Part shown: piece by piece, positions 12,076 through 24,148 of the stretch
Position numbering within the stretch: the first letter of the stretch is position 1
Layout: every line of letters begins with the position of its first letter
DNA from: Orobanche coerulescens
Taxonomy: Eukaryota; Streptophyta; Magnoliopsida; Lamiales; Orobanchaceae
Length of the DNA: 64,000 nucleotides
Assembly: GCA_033398695.1 (NCBI GenBank)
Contig: CM065801.1
Coordinates: forward strand, 109,082,670 to 109,146,669
Direction: 5' to 3'
Position numbers and translations under genes: made by a program
Notes under the pieces: generated by a model
What the model saw: the letters and a program-made list of their open reading frames with translations, nothing else
Database searches by the model: none
What the model was told of the DNA's origin: nothing

Positions 12076-15000
12076 ATGGCGTCTACTCAAACATCTTCCA
12101 CCTCTCTCAAGAAGTCTCTGAACTTCATCGATGGACGGATCTTCTCCAGATCTGTCGTGATGGAATGCATTCACGCTGAAAGTGATGACGTCGATTCCAT
12201 GGAGGTCGTCACCACTAGAATCCATCAACAAGGCCTCTACCGCCTTGGGAGCCACACCGCCGAGAATTATGACGTTCATCTTGTTGAGTAGTTCTACCTC
12301 AACGCCGTGTTTCGTTTTCTGCCTTTGGCCCTAGGAGGACATGTTGCTGATATCACATGAGTCATTCGCGGAGTGGAGATCCGCATTGACCAAGAGCTTC
12401 TCAAGAAAATCTTCACGCTACCCTCTGGTGGCCTGACCATGGAAGAACTTGAGACCTTTGGGTCTCAAGAGTTGCTAACTCAATACTATGACTTGTTCAC
12501 CGGTTTGGCAAAGGTGGAAGTGGTTCACACGACATGCCATAAGAATAATTTTTGTTTACCGTTTGTTTATTTACATGATTTTTGCTGTCGCATTAATGAA
12601 AATCATACAGGTGCATTTGAGATGTGCACAAATCTCAGATTCGGGATGATTGTTGCCATAATGACCTGCGAGAAGGTCAACTGGTGTCAGGTTATCCTTA
12701 AACGTTTGCAGAAAGAAGTGTTTAAACCAGCTACTCAGAAGAAATCATTTGGTTTATTCTTAAACCATGTTTTGACGAAGTGCGGACTTCAGCAAACCGC
12801 AGATGCAAAGAAGATAAGTTTGCGGATATTCTTGGGAGGCGTCAGGCCTACTGCCTTCAATCAGAGCATCCTGATTGCGAACAGGCCTTTTATCCGGAAC
12901 TTGCCGCTGTCTGACGATCTGAGGGACATTTCTTCTAAGTCCCAAAGTGTCGAATCTTCAAAGAAACGAAAAAGATCTCACAGCAAGACACCAGTTGCTG
13001 CTGAGAAGCCGAAAAGGAAGCTAAGGAGGCTTACGAAAGTTAAAACTAGAGAACCCTCCGAGGATGCTCCTGTCGTGGCGCAACCCACTGATCAACTACC
13101 CCAGGGCCCAACCCCTGTGGAAGAGATGCCCGCTACTGTATCGACAGTAGATCCCGAGCCCTTGGCGGCAACGATGGATACGAGGACATCTGCCAACTCA
13201 AAAGACTCTGGCGAGTCGGCTGCCTGTTTGGATCTAACAGCTACCTCTCCTATCCGGGATTCCACACCCATTCAGGATCCACCTTCCTTCGGGGTACCAT
13301 CCCCTGTAAGGAATCTCTCTCCAATACAGGATCCCACACCTATAGAGGAACCCCTTCCTACAGCAAACCTAGAAGCTATACGGAGTCCCTCCCCGGACAC
13401 AATAATTTCCAAGACCCTGCTTTCCATGCAGATTGAGCAGTCATTCAAGCGATTTCTCCAATGGAAGAATTTTAGACTTGCTCCGTACGAAACCTTGTAC
13501 AACTGGAGTGAGTGGAGTAACGAAGAGAAGTTCGTTTTGGATGTGACGGACACCCAAGAAATTGTTGTCCTGATCCAATGGGACAACTTATTCGTCAAAG
13601 AGCTAATTGAGAGTCATTTGCTTGATAAAGCTGACGCTAAAAGGAAAGGAAAAGTTTCATCAATGGAAACTCCCGACAGTCCAAAATCTGATCCTGATTC
13701 CGACGACGATGACGACGCACTCCAAGCTGGTTTGCGGATGATTCGATAGGAAGCCCAAGCTAAGAAAGATGAAGGGACATCCACCCATCAATCATCCCCT
13801 TCGCCACAACAAGACAATATTCCCGACACTGAGGATTCAGTCCCTCATGTCGAGGAGGAAGAAAATGTTTCGGAACAGGCACCCGAGCCTACTGTCACCG
13901 CCGAATAAGAAGAATCACGCGCCATCCAGCAAGAGGAATCAGTCCCTCTGCCAGAACAGGCGGATGCTGAGAGACACCACGAGGAATTGGTCCCTCTTGT
14001 ATCCATATCTACAGAAACATCTTCGAAACAGGAGGATGTCGCACCCCCTGCTGCCGAACCAGAAACAGTTGCTCCTACCCCATCAACCACCTTGGAATCC
14101 GACGATGGTACTATACCTGAGGATGTCCAACTCACTTCACATCCTGACGTGAATTTGAGAAGGTTGAATGGAGTCGAGGACTTCGCCCAGCCAGATTCTC
14201 CCCGCACTGAAACAAGAAAAGAGCGATTAGGTGCTCTTGGCCTCCAAACTGTATTTATTCAGGACACGGTCAATGATCTACACTCAGTAGAAAAGGATCT
14301 GTATTGGCTTCACACATCTGCTGTTGAAGAAATGACTAGATTAAAGCATGAAGTCTCTTGAGTAGTCGAAGCCTTCACTGTCTTGCCAGAAGTCTTCAAG
14401 CAAGCCCTAAGCAATCTGTAAGAGAAGCAAGAAAGGATCCTGAGGGAAGAGCAATCGAAACTCCACGTATCTGAGGTCAAGACCGCATCTGCTCTAATCG
14501 AATCCGGTTCCCAACTGCGAGACCATGACAAGAATATAAAGGATATGTCGCAGGTGCTCTCCTCACTTGTTGAGAAAATATCTAATATGGAGACGAACAG
14601 GATGCCGCTCTGGAGATCCTGGAATGTCTTGATGAAAAGATATCATACCTTGATGATGCCAAAAAGGGGGAAGAAGAACGGGAAGCCACTAGGAGAATAA
14701 GGTTACAGCAAGAGAAAGAGTTGTTAGCTCCATTTGAAGACTCAATCACTGCTGATATAGCCCGTATCTCAACACCGAATGTGAGGATACAGGGAGACAG
14801 ACCAGAATTCCAGGATCCTAAGTATCCTTGGAAAAGCCTAGTCCAAAAGCCGCAATCTATGAACCTCCCAGCAGACCGTCAACCTACCGCTGCAGAGATC
14901 AAAGAATGGAGGAGAAATGAACTATTAAGATACTTTGTTGTACTTATCAGGGAATCCGCTTTATTCAATAGATGCAGAACGGTACAGGAAGCTGCAGAGG

Positions 15001-15245
15001 AATTTAAGACAAAGCTAGAAGAAGGATCTCTCCCGCTACAGCAGCAGATGAAGTCAAAGCATCTAAAAGGTGACTTGGTGACCCATCTAGAAGACTGGAT
15101 CCTGGTCTTTGATAAATCTTATGAAGGACGTGTAATTTATCAGAATCGAGACAAGGACGCTCACCAGAACTGGTGGCGAAACAGCAAGAATGACCCTTCC
15201 AAGCTACCATGGAGACACTTTGACTTTAGGTGCTGGATACCTTAG
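12076..15245 (+). pseudogene. Third ORF of Sirevirus-like element (env-like position), interrupted
   Basis: A long reading frame starts at 12076 (MASTQTSSTSLKK). It keeps the same frame through stops at 12289, 12358, 13747, 13906 and 14359 to about 14420, and is last recognisable in another frame at 14721-15245. The N-terminal ~290 residues look globular and resemble plant retrotransposon third-ORF proteins. A Pro/Ser/Glu-rich region follows (about 12950-14200) with recurring EESVP/PTP phrases and a basic patch KKRKRSHSK. A Leu/Glu-rich segment at 14215-14600 has coiled-coil character. I see no clear signal peptide or membrane segment, so an envelope role is not supported by sequence; 'env-like' reflects only its place between pol and the 3' LTR. 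Confidence 0.6.
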
Positions 15246-15733
15246 TGTATTATTCGATTGTAATTTTACTTTCAAAACAGCAATCTTTGTACTCTATTTC
15301 AGTATCAATAAAATTATTGCATGTCTTGAAAAGATTACAACTCATAATCTACTGTGTTCTCATTTATTTACAGTCACATTATTTATTCTTACTATATTCA
15401 TATTATGAAATCTATCTCATACACAAGCTGTAAGGAACTTGCCTGCGAGCAGTTCATAGTTTTAGTTGTATGCACCTAGAAAACAATGTATGATTGTGCC
15501 CGCGCGCCAATCATAAGCTTTCAATGTAACTTTCTTTTGATAAAAGCTGAACTTGCCTGCGAGTAGTTCTTAGTGTTAAGACCAAATACCGAAGGCCATA
15601 ACATTCGAAAGAAGACCAAGAAGTCTGACCTACTTCAAACCGCTAAGTGTCAAAGTTTTGGCATCATCAAGGATGTTTGGATAAACATCATAAGGTTTTA
15701 AAAGGAAGACTCGGAAGGACTTGGCAAATAATC

Positions 15734-15747
15734 AAAAAGGGGGAAAT
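15734..15747 (+). other. Polypurine tract beside 3' LTR
   Basis: AAAAAGGGGGAAAT directly precedes the TGTTGG start of the 3' LTR at 15748, the expected plus-strand priming site. Confidence 0.8.
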
Positions 15748-16822
15748 TGTTGGGATAACAAATCCCTGTATCGATGCTGTTTGAATAAACAGTCCCTGTA
15801 TCGATTGTATTGTCAGAATGTTTTGACAATATGCCAAATCCTGGATACCGCCTCTAGCTGTATTGAAAAGCTTATCGAGTATCAAATCATGTATCGAAGA
15901 CCTCTCGCAGTCTCATCCATACAGTATATTGATCATACAACAAAGAGTCCCGTAAAGCTAAAGTATGGAAGCTGTCTCAAATATCAATACAGTGATCCTT
16001 CCATACAGCTCTCAACAGGACAAGAAGGAATCTTCAGTATTCTCTAGAAGTCAAGTCCCATTGATAAAGAAGTATTTAAATACTAAAGGATAAAATATTT
16101 AAATACTGTAAGTCAGAAGATCTTCAAATCCCGCAATATCCGGATCTCAGTCGAATATCTGTTGTCACAAAATCTTACTCAACGGATATATTTCAAACGG
16201 ATATATTTCTGAAGGCTATATATATCTCCAGAGTTTGATGATCATAAACTACTGAACAACTGAACGACTTACAAACGATCAAGCTTACAAGAAATATTCA
16301 GAGCAAAACATATCTCCCCAAGCTTTCTGCTATTCAGATAAAAGAGATATAGAGTGCTCAAACCTTGAACAACACATCATCACCTTATAGCCCAGAAAGT
16401 CATAGCTGTTGTTCAACCCTGTTCTATCTTTGAACAAACTCTTATCAGCCCTGTGTGGACTGAGGAATCTTTGCTACTCCCGAACTGTGTGTGAAGGATT
16501 TGCATTGAAGAAGACGAAGCTTCAGAACTGTGTGTGAAGAAGCCAGTCAAAGTGTTAGCTCAAACCAATCTGTGTGAACGGTTGAAAGCTAAGATCTTTA
16601 TATCAATCTCTGTGAACGATATATTGATTAAATATTATTATAATTACGTAGTTGTGTACGCAGTAATTATAATAAACTTTTAACTCTTGTGTGTAGGACC
16701 AGTGGACGTAGAGGGGTTTATCTCGAACCACTTTAAATACTGTGTTATTTACCTTCTGCCTTTATTATTTTATTAACTGTGATTATTTAAGTATACACTG
16801 CACATCGAGTTGCTGTATCCTC
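15748..16822 (+). repeat. 3' LTR of Sirevirus-like element, truncated
   Basis: Near-identical to 4608-5683, starting TGTTGGGATAACA. Similarity stops abruptly after 'tgctgtatcctca' at 16822, where the 5' copy continues another 108 bp to CCAACA. The sequence after the break (tatttgagcacatg) is unrelated, so the end was deleted. Confidence 0.85.
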
Positions 16823-17397
16823 ATATTTGAGCACATGTTTGACAACATGGTTTGGTTTCAGATCTTTATCCTATATAATAAAACTGAATCCAGGTTTCGT
16901 TCTCCAGCCGTGCCTCGTGATATCTACTATTACAATATCCATAGGAACCCCGTGCATCGCATGGGGTGCAAAACTAGTGTTATGATAAGTGATAATGTTT
17001 AAGATTTTGGGTTTTGTTTACTTCTTTTTTTGGCAGAAATTGGTAACTTTTATAAACTACTTCATTAAAGGTTGAAGAAAATGGAATCAAACACAAATTT
17101 AGAAAGATCAAAATCCATGTGTTTTTGGCCATTTAGAAAAGGATCTGACATCAATGTCTACAACAGTGAACATGCTTACGTTAAACATCATCTACCTACA
17201 CAAAAAGATCATTCTCCTATGCGGACATCTTGAAACTTGCCTTTGAAAGACTTCGAATATCTTGAAACTTGCCTCTGAGTCTTGTTTATTAACCAACAAA
17301 ATGTAAATGTTCATTTTGTGGGTTCCATAATTTGTTTATCATTAGTTAGTCTTTTTATATTCATTCGTTCTCATCTGATGTTACCAAGTATAAAAAC
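16823..17397. other. Spacer with no recognised gene apart from a mini-Helitron
   Basis: Unique-looking AT-rich DNA between the truncated LTR and the LINE fragment. It holds the 109-bp Helitron at 16869-16977. The frame at 16742-17002 crosses LTR and Helitron borders and is not a gene. I see no further structure. Confidence 0.5.
16869..16977 (+). mobile_element. Non-autonomous mini-Helitron (109 bp)
   Basis: It begins TCCTATATAATAAAA, like plant Helitron 5' ends (TC plus a TATATAATAAA box), and ends CTAG at 16974-16977. A hairpin lies 7 bp before the end: CCCCGTGC-ATC-GCATGGGG (16949-16967), with one G-T mismatch. Flanking bases are A (16868) and T (16978), the A^T target expected for Helitrons, and there is no TSD. 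It carries no coding sequence and would depend on an outside Rep/helicase. It is very short but has both termini and the hairpin. Confidence 0.75.
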
Positions 17398-17803
17398 ATA
17401 CTGTCATATCTTCGATTTTTCTGCTGAGATTGAGCATTGTACTATTCGTTGTCCTCGTGTTGTTGCTATCTGGAAGAAGGTCTGGAGTTGGTGGTGCTTG
17501 AACCAGCCTGTGTCCTTTCCGTCTTTCTCTATAGAAGATATTGCCTCCTGCAATATCTGTCTCGATGGTCGTGCTCGGATTAATAAGGTTTTACAGGGTG
17601 TGTTCTCGTGTTCTTTCTGGTCTATTTGGAAGTGGAGAAATAGAGTCGTCAATTCGGATCCAAACTTGGTTGCTACTATTGTTGATGAAGATATTTTCCC
17701 ATCTATCCAAAGGTTGTCTAAGTCGTGGATTGCTGCCTGGATTAAGCCTCAGGTGGCTAATTGGAGCCTCTGGATTTCAAGACCTTTTGATTTGTTTAGC
17801 TAA
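17398..17803 (+). pseudogene. LINE (non-LTR) reverse transcriptase C-terminal fragment, zf-RVT region
   Basis: The translation reads as the zinc-binding RT tail of plant L1-type LINEs: IEHCTIRCPRVVAIWKKVW, then FSCSFWSIWKWRNRVVN, then FPSIQRLSKSWIAAW, and ends NWSLWISRPFDLF before a stop at 17801. Only the C-terminal ~135 residues remain; the first Cys pair, RT core and endonuclease are missing, as expected for a 5'-truncated LINE. About 120 bp of T-rich 3' UTR-like sequence follows ('tctgtttttgcctctttctcagag'). No poly(A) tail or TSD is clear. The wording is close to LINEs I associate with Asteraceae genomes, which is only suggestive. Confidence 0.75.
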
Positions 17804-18047
17804 TCTTATTTTCTTTCTTGTATTTCTTGTTGTTATGGCCTGATTTGGGATGTCTTTCTGTCCCATGTACTCTGTTTTTGCCTCTTTCTCAGAGCACATA
17901 ACCTTGTAAGTCTTTATTGTGATACGATATGCACAACATCAACATACATATATATAGGATCTCTATTCGTGCTAGCGTGTGACCTCATAGGCCAATGAAA
18001 GTAACCAATAGTATTAGTTATTTGTTGTCCCGTGCACACAAAAATCC
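17804..18047. other. LINE 3' UTR-like tail and spacer; TSD of the next copia element
   Basis: No gene. A T-rich stretch is followed by mixed sequence ending in AATCC (18043-18047), the left target-site duplication of the copia element starting at 18048. Confidence 0.6.
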
Positions 18048-19331
18048 TGTTGTTATTCTGGCTACAAACTTGCTGGGCGAAAATTAAATTACAACTCGAA
18101 AGAGAAAATTACAACTCGAAAACCAGGAATTACAAACTCGAACGAAATGAAAATTACAAAACTCGAACAGAATTACAACTCGAAAGACTAAACAAAAAAT
18201 AAACGAAAATAACTAATAAATAATAAATAAAACCATAGGTTAAAGCCGAGTTGAGGAAGGCCTCTTTCCGCAAGACGATAAAATGCCCCGGTAGTGCTCT
18301 CGGTTTAGTGTGTCGTCCCCAAAGATAAAATGGCTACATCTCAGAGGTAGTTGCACCACAAACCTCTGAGCTTCGGGGAACTGAAACGAGGTTAGGACAG
18401 AGCTTTGACTTATGATATGAATGCAGAGACGAAGTGTATGATGTATGCTTGAGTATTGCAAAATTTTCGTATGTCTGAAGCAAAGGAATGTATACCTATT
18501 TATAGGCCATCTCACACACCTACAGGGATCAAGATTTAATACAGCCACTAATGGCTATCATAATGCAGTCATTTATGCTGCATTATGGTCAGGAGTTACG
18601 AATTTCAAACAAATGGCAGGGGTTACGAAATTCAAACCTGCCATTAACTCCTCCTCATTACTCTGGGAGGTTATAGTTTATATTGGCTGAATTTTGAACA
18701 ATCAGGATGTACCTGGACTGTATTCAACTCTTTAACTACTTTACGGATGTACCTGGACATCCTTATGTGCACATACTAGCCCAACTACGTTGTTGAGCTT
18801 GTCCAAAAAATTCTTTAAACTAGCCCAAGGCCTAGCTCACGGCCAAGCCCACGAACAGGCCCAAAGACCAGCCCAAAGACTGATTACCAAGATCCAAGTC
18901 CAAGCCCAAGCCTAAGTCCAAGATCAAGATCAAGGCCTAGGCCAAGGTCCAAGGTCCAAGGTCCAAGGTCCAAGGTTCACAGTCCACGGCACGCGGCTCG
19001 CGGCCTAGGCCGAGGCGAGGCGGGCGGGCGGCGGTGGCGGCACACGTGTGTGCGCGCGTGTGGTCTTTAAACCCATTCACATGTGCCATTAATTCTTATA
19101 TGCATAAAGGTAACTCCTTATATACTAGAATAATGATGGTTCATTATTCAATGAGGGATTCCATCCCTTATTAACTCACAATTAAGTGACAAACTTTAAT
19201 TCACTATTTCTCACTCATCGGGAATCGGTTTAGAGAAAGTGAATATACCACGATCATCTACTCGGAATGTAGATCGATCCTATGATATTTAATTTTGAAA
19301 AATAAAATTAAAATCATTAACGATTCCAATA
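18048..19331 (-). repeat. 3' LTR of minus-strand copia element
   Basis: 1,284 bp, direct copy of 24149-25362. On the minus strand it has a TATAAATAGG box near 18505-18494. GC-rich DNA at about 18890-19050 contains a GGTCCAA heptamer run (18941-18977). Near its downstream end, TTACAACTCGAA-type units recur at 18089, 18109, 18130, 18154 and 18173. Confidence 0.88.
18941..18977. repeat. GGTCCAA heptamer tandem run
   Basis: About five head-to-tail copies of GGTCCAA. The other LTR of the same element (25012-25028) has only about two, so copy number changed after insertion or during reverse transcription. A palindromic GGCCTAGGCC and a very CG-rich GGCGGGCGGGCGGCGG-like block lie close by. Confidence 0.75.
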
Positions 19332-19874
19332 ATATCCCACATGAGTGAAAATAGCCCAAAATGCAATATGCAGACTCACGCTCAGTCCTCAAGAGGCGTT
19401 AAAGTATAAGGATAGGTAGTTCGTGACTTTGAACCTTCCATAGTTAACATCATCGGGTACGCAGGCAGATTAGTGGCTTGATGCTTTGAACTATTCCCCC
19501 ACGGCGTGCACCGAGACAATGGTGCTAACACTTGAACACCTCAACCTCATCCGTTCTCACGTATTATGTCCTTTGCGGGCCTTGGACACCCCTTTGGATT
19601 CATAAGTGATTTTCATGTAGCGGCCCCCACTTATCACTTATATAGGTGATTCTTTTTCGAGTATCTTGCCATACTCAACCTCATCGAGGTCTTTAGGAAT
19701 CATTAAAATTCATATACTTAACCTCACCACTAGGCAAGTTTTCAACACTCAATTGCTTTATAGGGAATAAACTTAGATGAGTGTTTCACACGAACTCTCA
19801 TAGATTAGTTCTCCCATTGAACCAAATTCTTAGGATCTCTAGTCATCTTGGTTGGGTTACCACTATGATAATTC

Positions 19875-22800
19875 TCAATTTGTGGATATTAAACCCATTC
19901 CCTCTAGCAATTTATTCATTTGATCATGGTTTAATCCTTTGGTTAGCGAATCCGCTAGATTATCCAATGACCTCACATAGTCAATAGAGATAACCCCACT
20001 TTTGATCAAATGTCTCATGGTATTATGGCGTCGACGAATATTTCTAGACTTTTCATTATAAACGTTACTTCTTGCCCTACCAATAACATCTTGGCTATCG
20101 CAGTGTATCATCACCGCTGGTACTGGCTTTGACCAACATGGAATATCTTCTAGAAAGTTTCTGAGCCATTCGGCTTCTTCACCAGCTTTGTCCAAAGCTA
20201 TGAATTCCAATTCCATGGTGGACCGGGCTATACAGGTTTGTTTTGCAGACTTCCATGATACAGTTCCACCCCCAATGGTAAACACGTAAGCACTTGTAGA
20301 AAATGATCTTTTCGTATCGGATATCCAATTCGCATCACAGTACCCTTCAAGTACCTGGGAGTATCTCGAATAGTGTAGCCCAAGGTTTTGTGTATACTTT
20401 AAGTACCTTAAAACTCTAACGAGAGCTTTCCAATGCTCTTTGCTTGGATTGCTCGTGTAACGACTTAATTTGTTCATAGCGCAAGCTAAATCGGGTCGAG
20501 TGCAATTTGTAATATACATTAAATGCCCAATGACTCGTGCATATTCTTCTTGTGCAATGGGCTCCCCTCGATTTTTGCTCAAGTGATCATTTAAATCTAT
20601 TGGGGTCTTAGCCGGCAAGTTATCAAAAGCATTAAACTTCTTGAGAACTTTCTCGGCATAGTGAGATTGTGTCAAGATGATTCCATCTGATTTTCTTAAA
20701 ATTTTCATTCCAAGAATCACATCAGCTAGCCCCATGTCTTTCATGTCAAAATTTCTTTTTAACATGTTCTTAATATCATTAGTCACTTGTATATTGTTAC
20801 CCATGATTAACATGTCATCTATATAAAGACACACAATAACATTACCGTTATTAGTGTTCTTAATATAAACACATTTATCACTTTCGTTTATTTGAAAACC
20901 ATTTGATAACATTACATTATCAAACTTCAAGTGCCACTGTAGTGGAGCTTGTTTGAATCCATATAGAGACTTAACCAGTTTGCATACCTTTTTCTCTTGT
21001 CCAGGTACTACAAACCCTTCAGGTTGTTCCATATAGATCTCTTCATCCAGATCACCGTTCAGAAAAGCAGTCTTAACATCAATTTGATGAATCTCAAGAT
21101 CGTGCAAATCAGCAATCGCGAGAAGCACTCGAATAGATGTAATTCTCGTTACAGGTGAATAGGTATCGAAAAAATCATACCATTCCTTCTGTTTGAAACC
21201 TTTGACTACTAAACAAGATTTATACTTGTCAATTGACCCATCAGCCTTTTACTTTCTTTTAAGGATCCATTTGCATCCTAAGGGCTTACAACCTTCAGGT
21301 AAATCAACCAAAACCCAAGTTTGGTTTTGTAAAATTGAGTCAATTTTACCCTGAACAGCTTCTTTCTAGAGCAACCCGTCTGGTCTGGCATAAGCTACTT
21401 TGATCGATGTTGGTTCTTCATCCAACATGAATGCTATGTAGTCAGGTCCAAATGTCTTTGGTGTCCTAACCCTACTACCACGTATCGGTTCTACATATTC
21501 CAGATTAGATCTCGATCGCTTACGTGACTATGGATCTACATCCACAGGTTTTGAACTTGTTCCTTCATCTTCAACTCTATTGCTATAATTGTTCTCAACT
21601 TTATCATTATCCTTACAAGGATATATGTTTTCAAAGAATACAACATTCCTTGATTCAATTGTTGTTCCCACAGTCATTTCAGGAACTTCTGACTTGTGGA
21701 TAACAAACTGATAGGCACTACTTTTCAGTGCATACCCAATAAAGATACAATCGACCGTCTTAGGTCCGATTTTAACTTGTTTAGGTAGAGGTACCTCAAC
21801 CTTAGCCAAAGACCGCCATACTTTGAGATATTTGTATGAAGGTTTTCTACCTTTCCACAAGTCATAAGGGGTAATATCCTTACCTTTGCGTGGAATCTTG
21901 TTCAATATGTAGTTGGCTGTCAAGACAACTTCCCCCCACATGTTCTGGGGTAACCCTTAACTAATCAATAAGGCATTCATCATATCTTTAAGGGTTCGAT
22001 TCTTATGTTCAGCAACTCCATTAGATTGTGGTGCATATGGAGCTGTTGTTTGATGAATTATACCACTTTCGTTGCATAATTCCTCAAACGGGGCTACATA
22101 TTCGCCACCTCTATCGCTTCAAACCATCTTAATACGATAGCCTAATTGATTCTCGGCTTCATTCTTAAATTTCTTAAAATCTTCAATAGCTTCATCTTTA
22201 CTTCTCAAAAGATAAAGATAACAATATCTTGTGCAGTCACCGATAAAAGTGATAAAGTACTTCTTACCACCTCTAGTTTGTACAAACTTTAAATCACACA
22301 CGTCTGTGTGAATTAATTCAAGGGGTTTTGTGTTCCGTTTTACCGAATGAAATGGAAGTTTTGTCATTTTTGCTTCAACACAAATCTCACATTTGTTTTG
22401 AGTATTGACTTCATTTAATTTCAGTAAATCTAAGTTTACTAATCTTTTTATAGCATTTAGATTTAGATGACCTAATCTACAATGCCATAAATCAGAACAC
22501 TCAGTCAAGTAAGAGGAAGCAATATCATTTTCATTAGCATTTCCGAATTTGGTTACATGGCGTATAGCAAAACCATTGAGTTTAAAGAGTCCCTCCGTGA
22601 GGTAACCCTTACCAAGAAACCTATCAAACTTTTTTATGATAATTATATCTGACTAAAACATTAGTTTAAACCCCTTTTTAACTAGTATAGAGCCCGAGAT
22701 CAAGTTATTCCTCATATCCGGAATATGAAGCACATTCTTCAAGGTGAGTGTCTATCCGGACGTAAGTTTGAGGTCTACTTCTCCAACTCCGATAATCTCA

Positions 22801-23174
22801 GATGAAGTTGGATTCCCCATGTTGAGTTTTCTCCACTCAACAGCTTGATAGTTCTTAAACTGGCTCGTATCGGCACCAACGTGGGTGGTCGCACCGGTAT
22901 CGACGTACCAACCACCTTGGTTCTCAATGTGGTTGACTTCTTCGGTGACCACAACAGAAAGGTCATCCTCTTTCCATCCGCCATTATTCTCGGCGATGTT
23001 GGCAACATGTTTCTTCTTCTTGTTGGCCTTCGACTTTCGACAGTCTTTCACTGCATGCACATGTTTTCCATAGTTGAAGCAATCGCCATCAAACTCCTTG
23101 ACTGGTTGCTTCCCTTTGCTCTTGTTTTGGACACTTGGGCGAGCTCTTTTATTGGAGGGACCGCCATGCTCCAA
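19875..23174 (-). pseudogene. pol: Copia Gag C-terminus and Pol, interrupted by stops in one frame
   Basis: One minus-strand frame carries the zinc knuckle (CFNYGKHVHAVKDC, second Cys replaced by Tyr) and the protease motif YVDTGATTHVG (about 22907). The integrase HHCC begins at [10 protein letters not shown] (about 22495); HTDVCDL and SDRGGEY supply the catalytic Asps, and an APQSNGVAEHKNRT-type segment supplies the Glu (about 22010). RT ([32 protein letters not shown] at about 20820) and RNase H ([33 protein letters not shown]) follow to the stop at 19875. Stops occur near 22752, 22675, 22119, 21958, 21528, 21367 and 21251, yet no frameshift is needed across 3.3 kb. This would have been the copying and insertion machinery of the element. 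Confidence 0.88.
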
Positions 23175-23260
23175 CAGATTGGCCTTAGCATCTATCAGGC
23201 CTTTGGTTTGCGGTCATTTTTGCGCACGTCTGACTCGATGCACAGTTTCACAATCAAGTC

Positions 23261-24104
23261 TTAAAGAGTCATCTCCTTTCTCTTGTTTTTGAGATAGCTC
23301 TTAAAGTCTTTCCAATTGGGGGGCAACTTTTTGATCACAGTTGCAACAGTGAAGGCGTCTGACAGAACCATTCCTTCGGCATTGACATCATGAATGATGA
23401 GTTGGAACTCTTGCACTTGTTCCATGATTGGCCTTGAGTCAATCATCTTGTAGTCCAGATACATGGCGACTACAAACTTCTTTGTACCTGCATCATCACT
23501 ATGATACTTCTTTTCAAGTGCTTCCCACATATCTTTTGATGTTTTTACAACAGAATAAACATTGTACAAAATATATTCTAAGGAATTTAGAATAAAGTTT
23601 TTACAAAGATAGTCTCTATTGTGCCAGTTGTCATAGGCAGCTCGGACTGTAAAACTAGTCTCTTGAGCACTTGGCACCGGTGGCGCATCTTCCTTAAGGA
23701 AGTTAGCAAATCCCAATGTTGTCAAATAGAACAATATCTTCTGTTGCCATCTTTTAAAGTCGGCTCCACCAAACTTTGGTGGCTTCTCGGCGGTAGGCAT
23801 CATCCTTAGCTCCGAGGTTGTTCCAATAAAGGAACCGCTCGTGTTGAACCCGTAGGCTCCAACAGTAGATCCTATCATGGATCCAACGGTACCACTAAAA
23901 GTGGAACCTACGGTGCCAATCGAGGTGGATCCACTGGTATTCAGAAAGGGATTCGAAAATACCCATGGAGTTGTTGATGAGGTAGTTGAGCTCATCATGC
24001 TGGACATGGTTGCGGCAATGGTGTTTGCCACGTACGGTTGAAGCGGCGGTCGCGGAGACAAAGGCAGCGGTGGTGCTGAAGTTGGTGGAAGCAACTGTCG
24101 TCAT
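23261..24104 (-). pseudogene. gag: Copia Gag (UBN2-type capsid)
   Basis: The minus frame at 24094-23261 encodes a Ser/Thr/Met/Gly-rich N-terminal stretch, then KPPKFGGADFKRWQQKILFYL and the UBN2-type capsid core (DMWEALEKKYHSDDAGTKKFVV...EQVQEFQLI). It ends in the direct approach to the nucleocapsid. An alternative N-terminus (MTTVASTNFSTTAA) starts at 24104 in another frame, so a small indel near the start is likely and the native start is unsure. The link to the zinc knuckle at 23174 needs a frame change near 23200. Particle-forming role is inferred from family. Confidence 0.82.
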
Positions 24105-24148
24105 CTCCAGTTGAAGGATTTAGCAAGTATATTTTCTCGTCTTGCACT

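Larger units (their letters stand above)
4608..16822 (+). mobile_element. Sirevirus-like Ty1/copia retrotransposon with third ORF, 3' truncated
   Basis: This copia element has two long direct LTRs (4608-5791 and 15748-16822), an initiator-Met-type primer binding site and a purine-rich tract beside the 3' LTR. Internal order is gag, protease, integrase, RT, RNase H and then an extra long ORF. A large gag with a coiled coil, several polypurine-like tracts after pol, and a post-pol ORF are recognised traits of genus Sirevirus. I count about 26 differences over the roughly 1,075 shared LTR bases (about 2.4%), so insertion is fairly recent. Every ORF carries stops and the 3' LTR lacks its last ~108 bp, so no right-hand TSD can be checked. 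The left flank is CACTA sequence. Confidence 0.85.

Noticed and set aside
13769..14207. Alternative frames in the third ORF of the Sirevirus-like element
   Set aside because: Shadow frames of the Pro/Ser/Glu-rich segment; the frame through 12076-14361 is consistent with neighbours.
12076..15245. Functional viral envelope gene
   Set aside because: No signal peptide or membrane segment was seen and several stops and a frame change are present; only its position is env-like.
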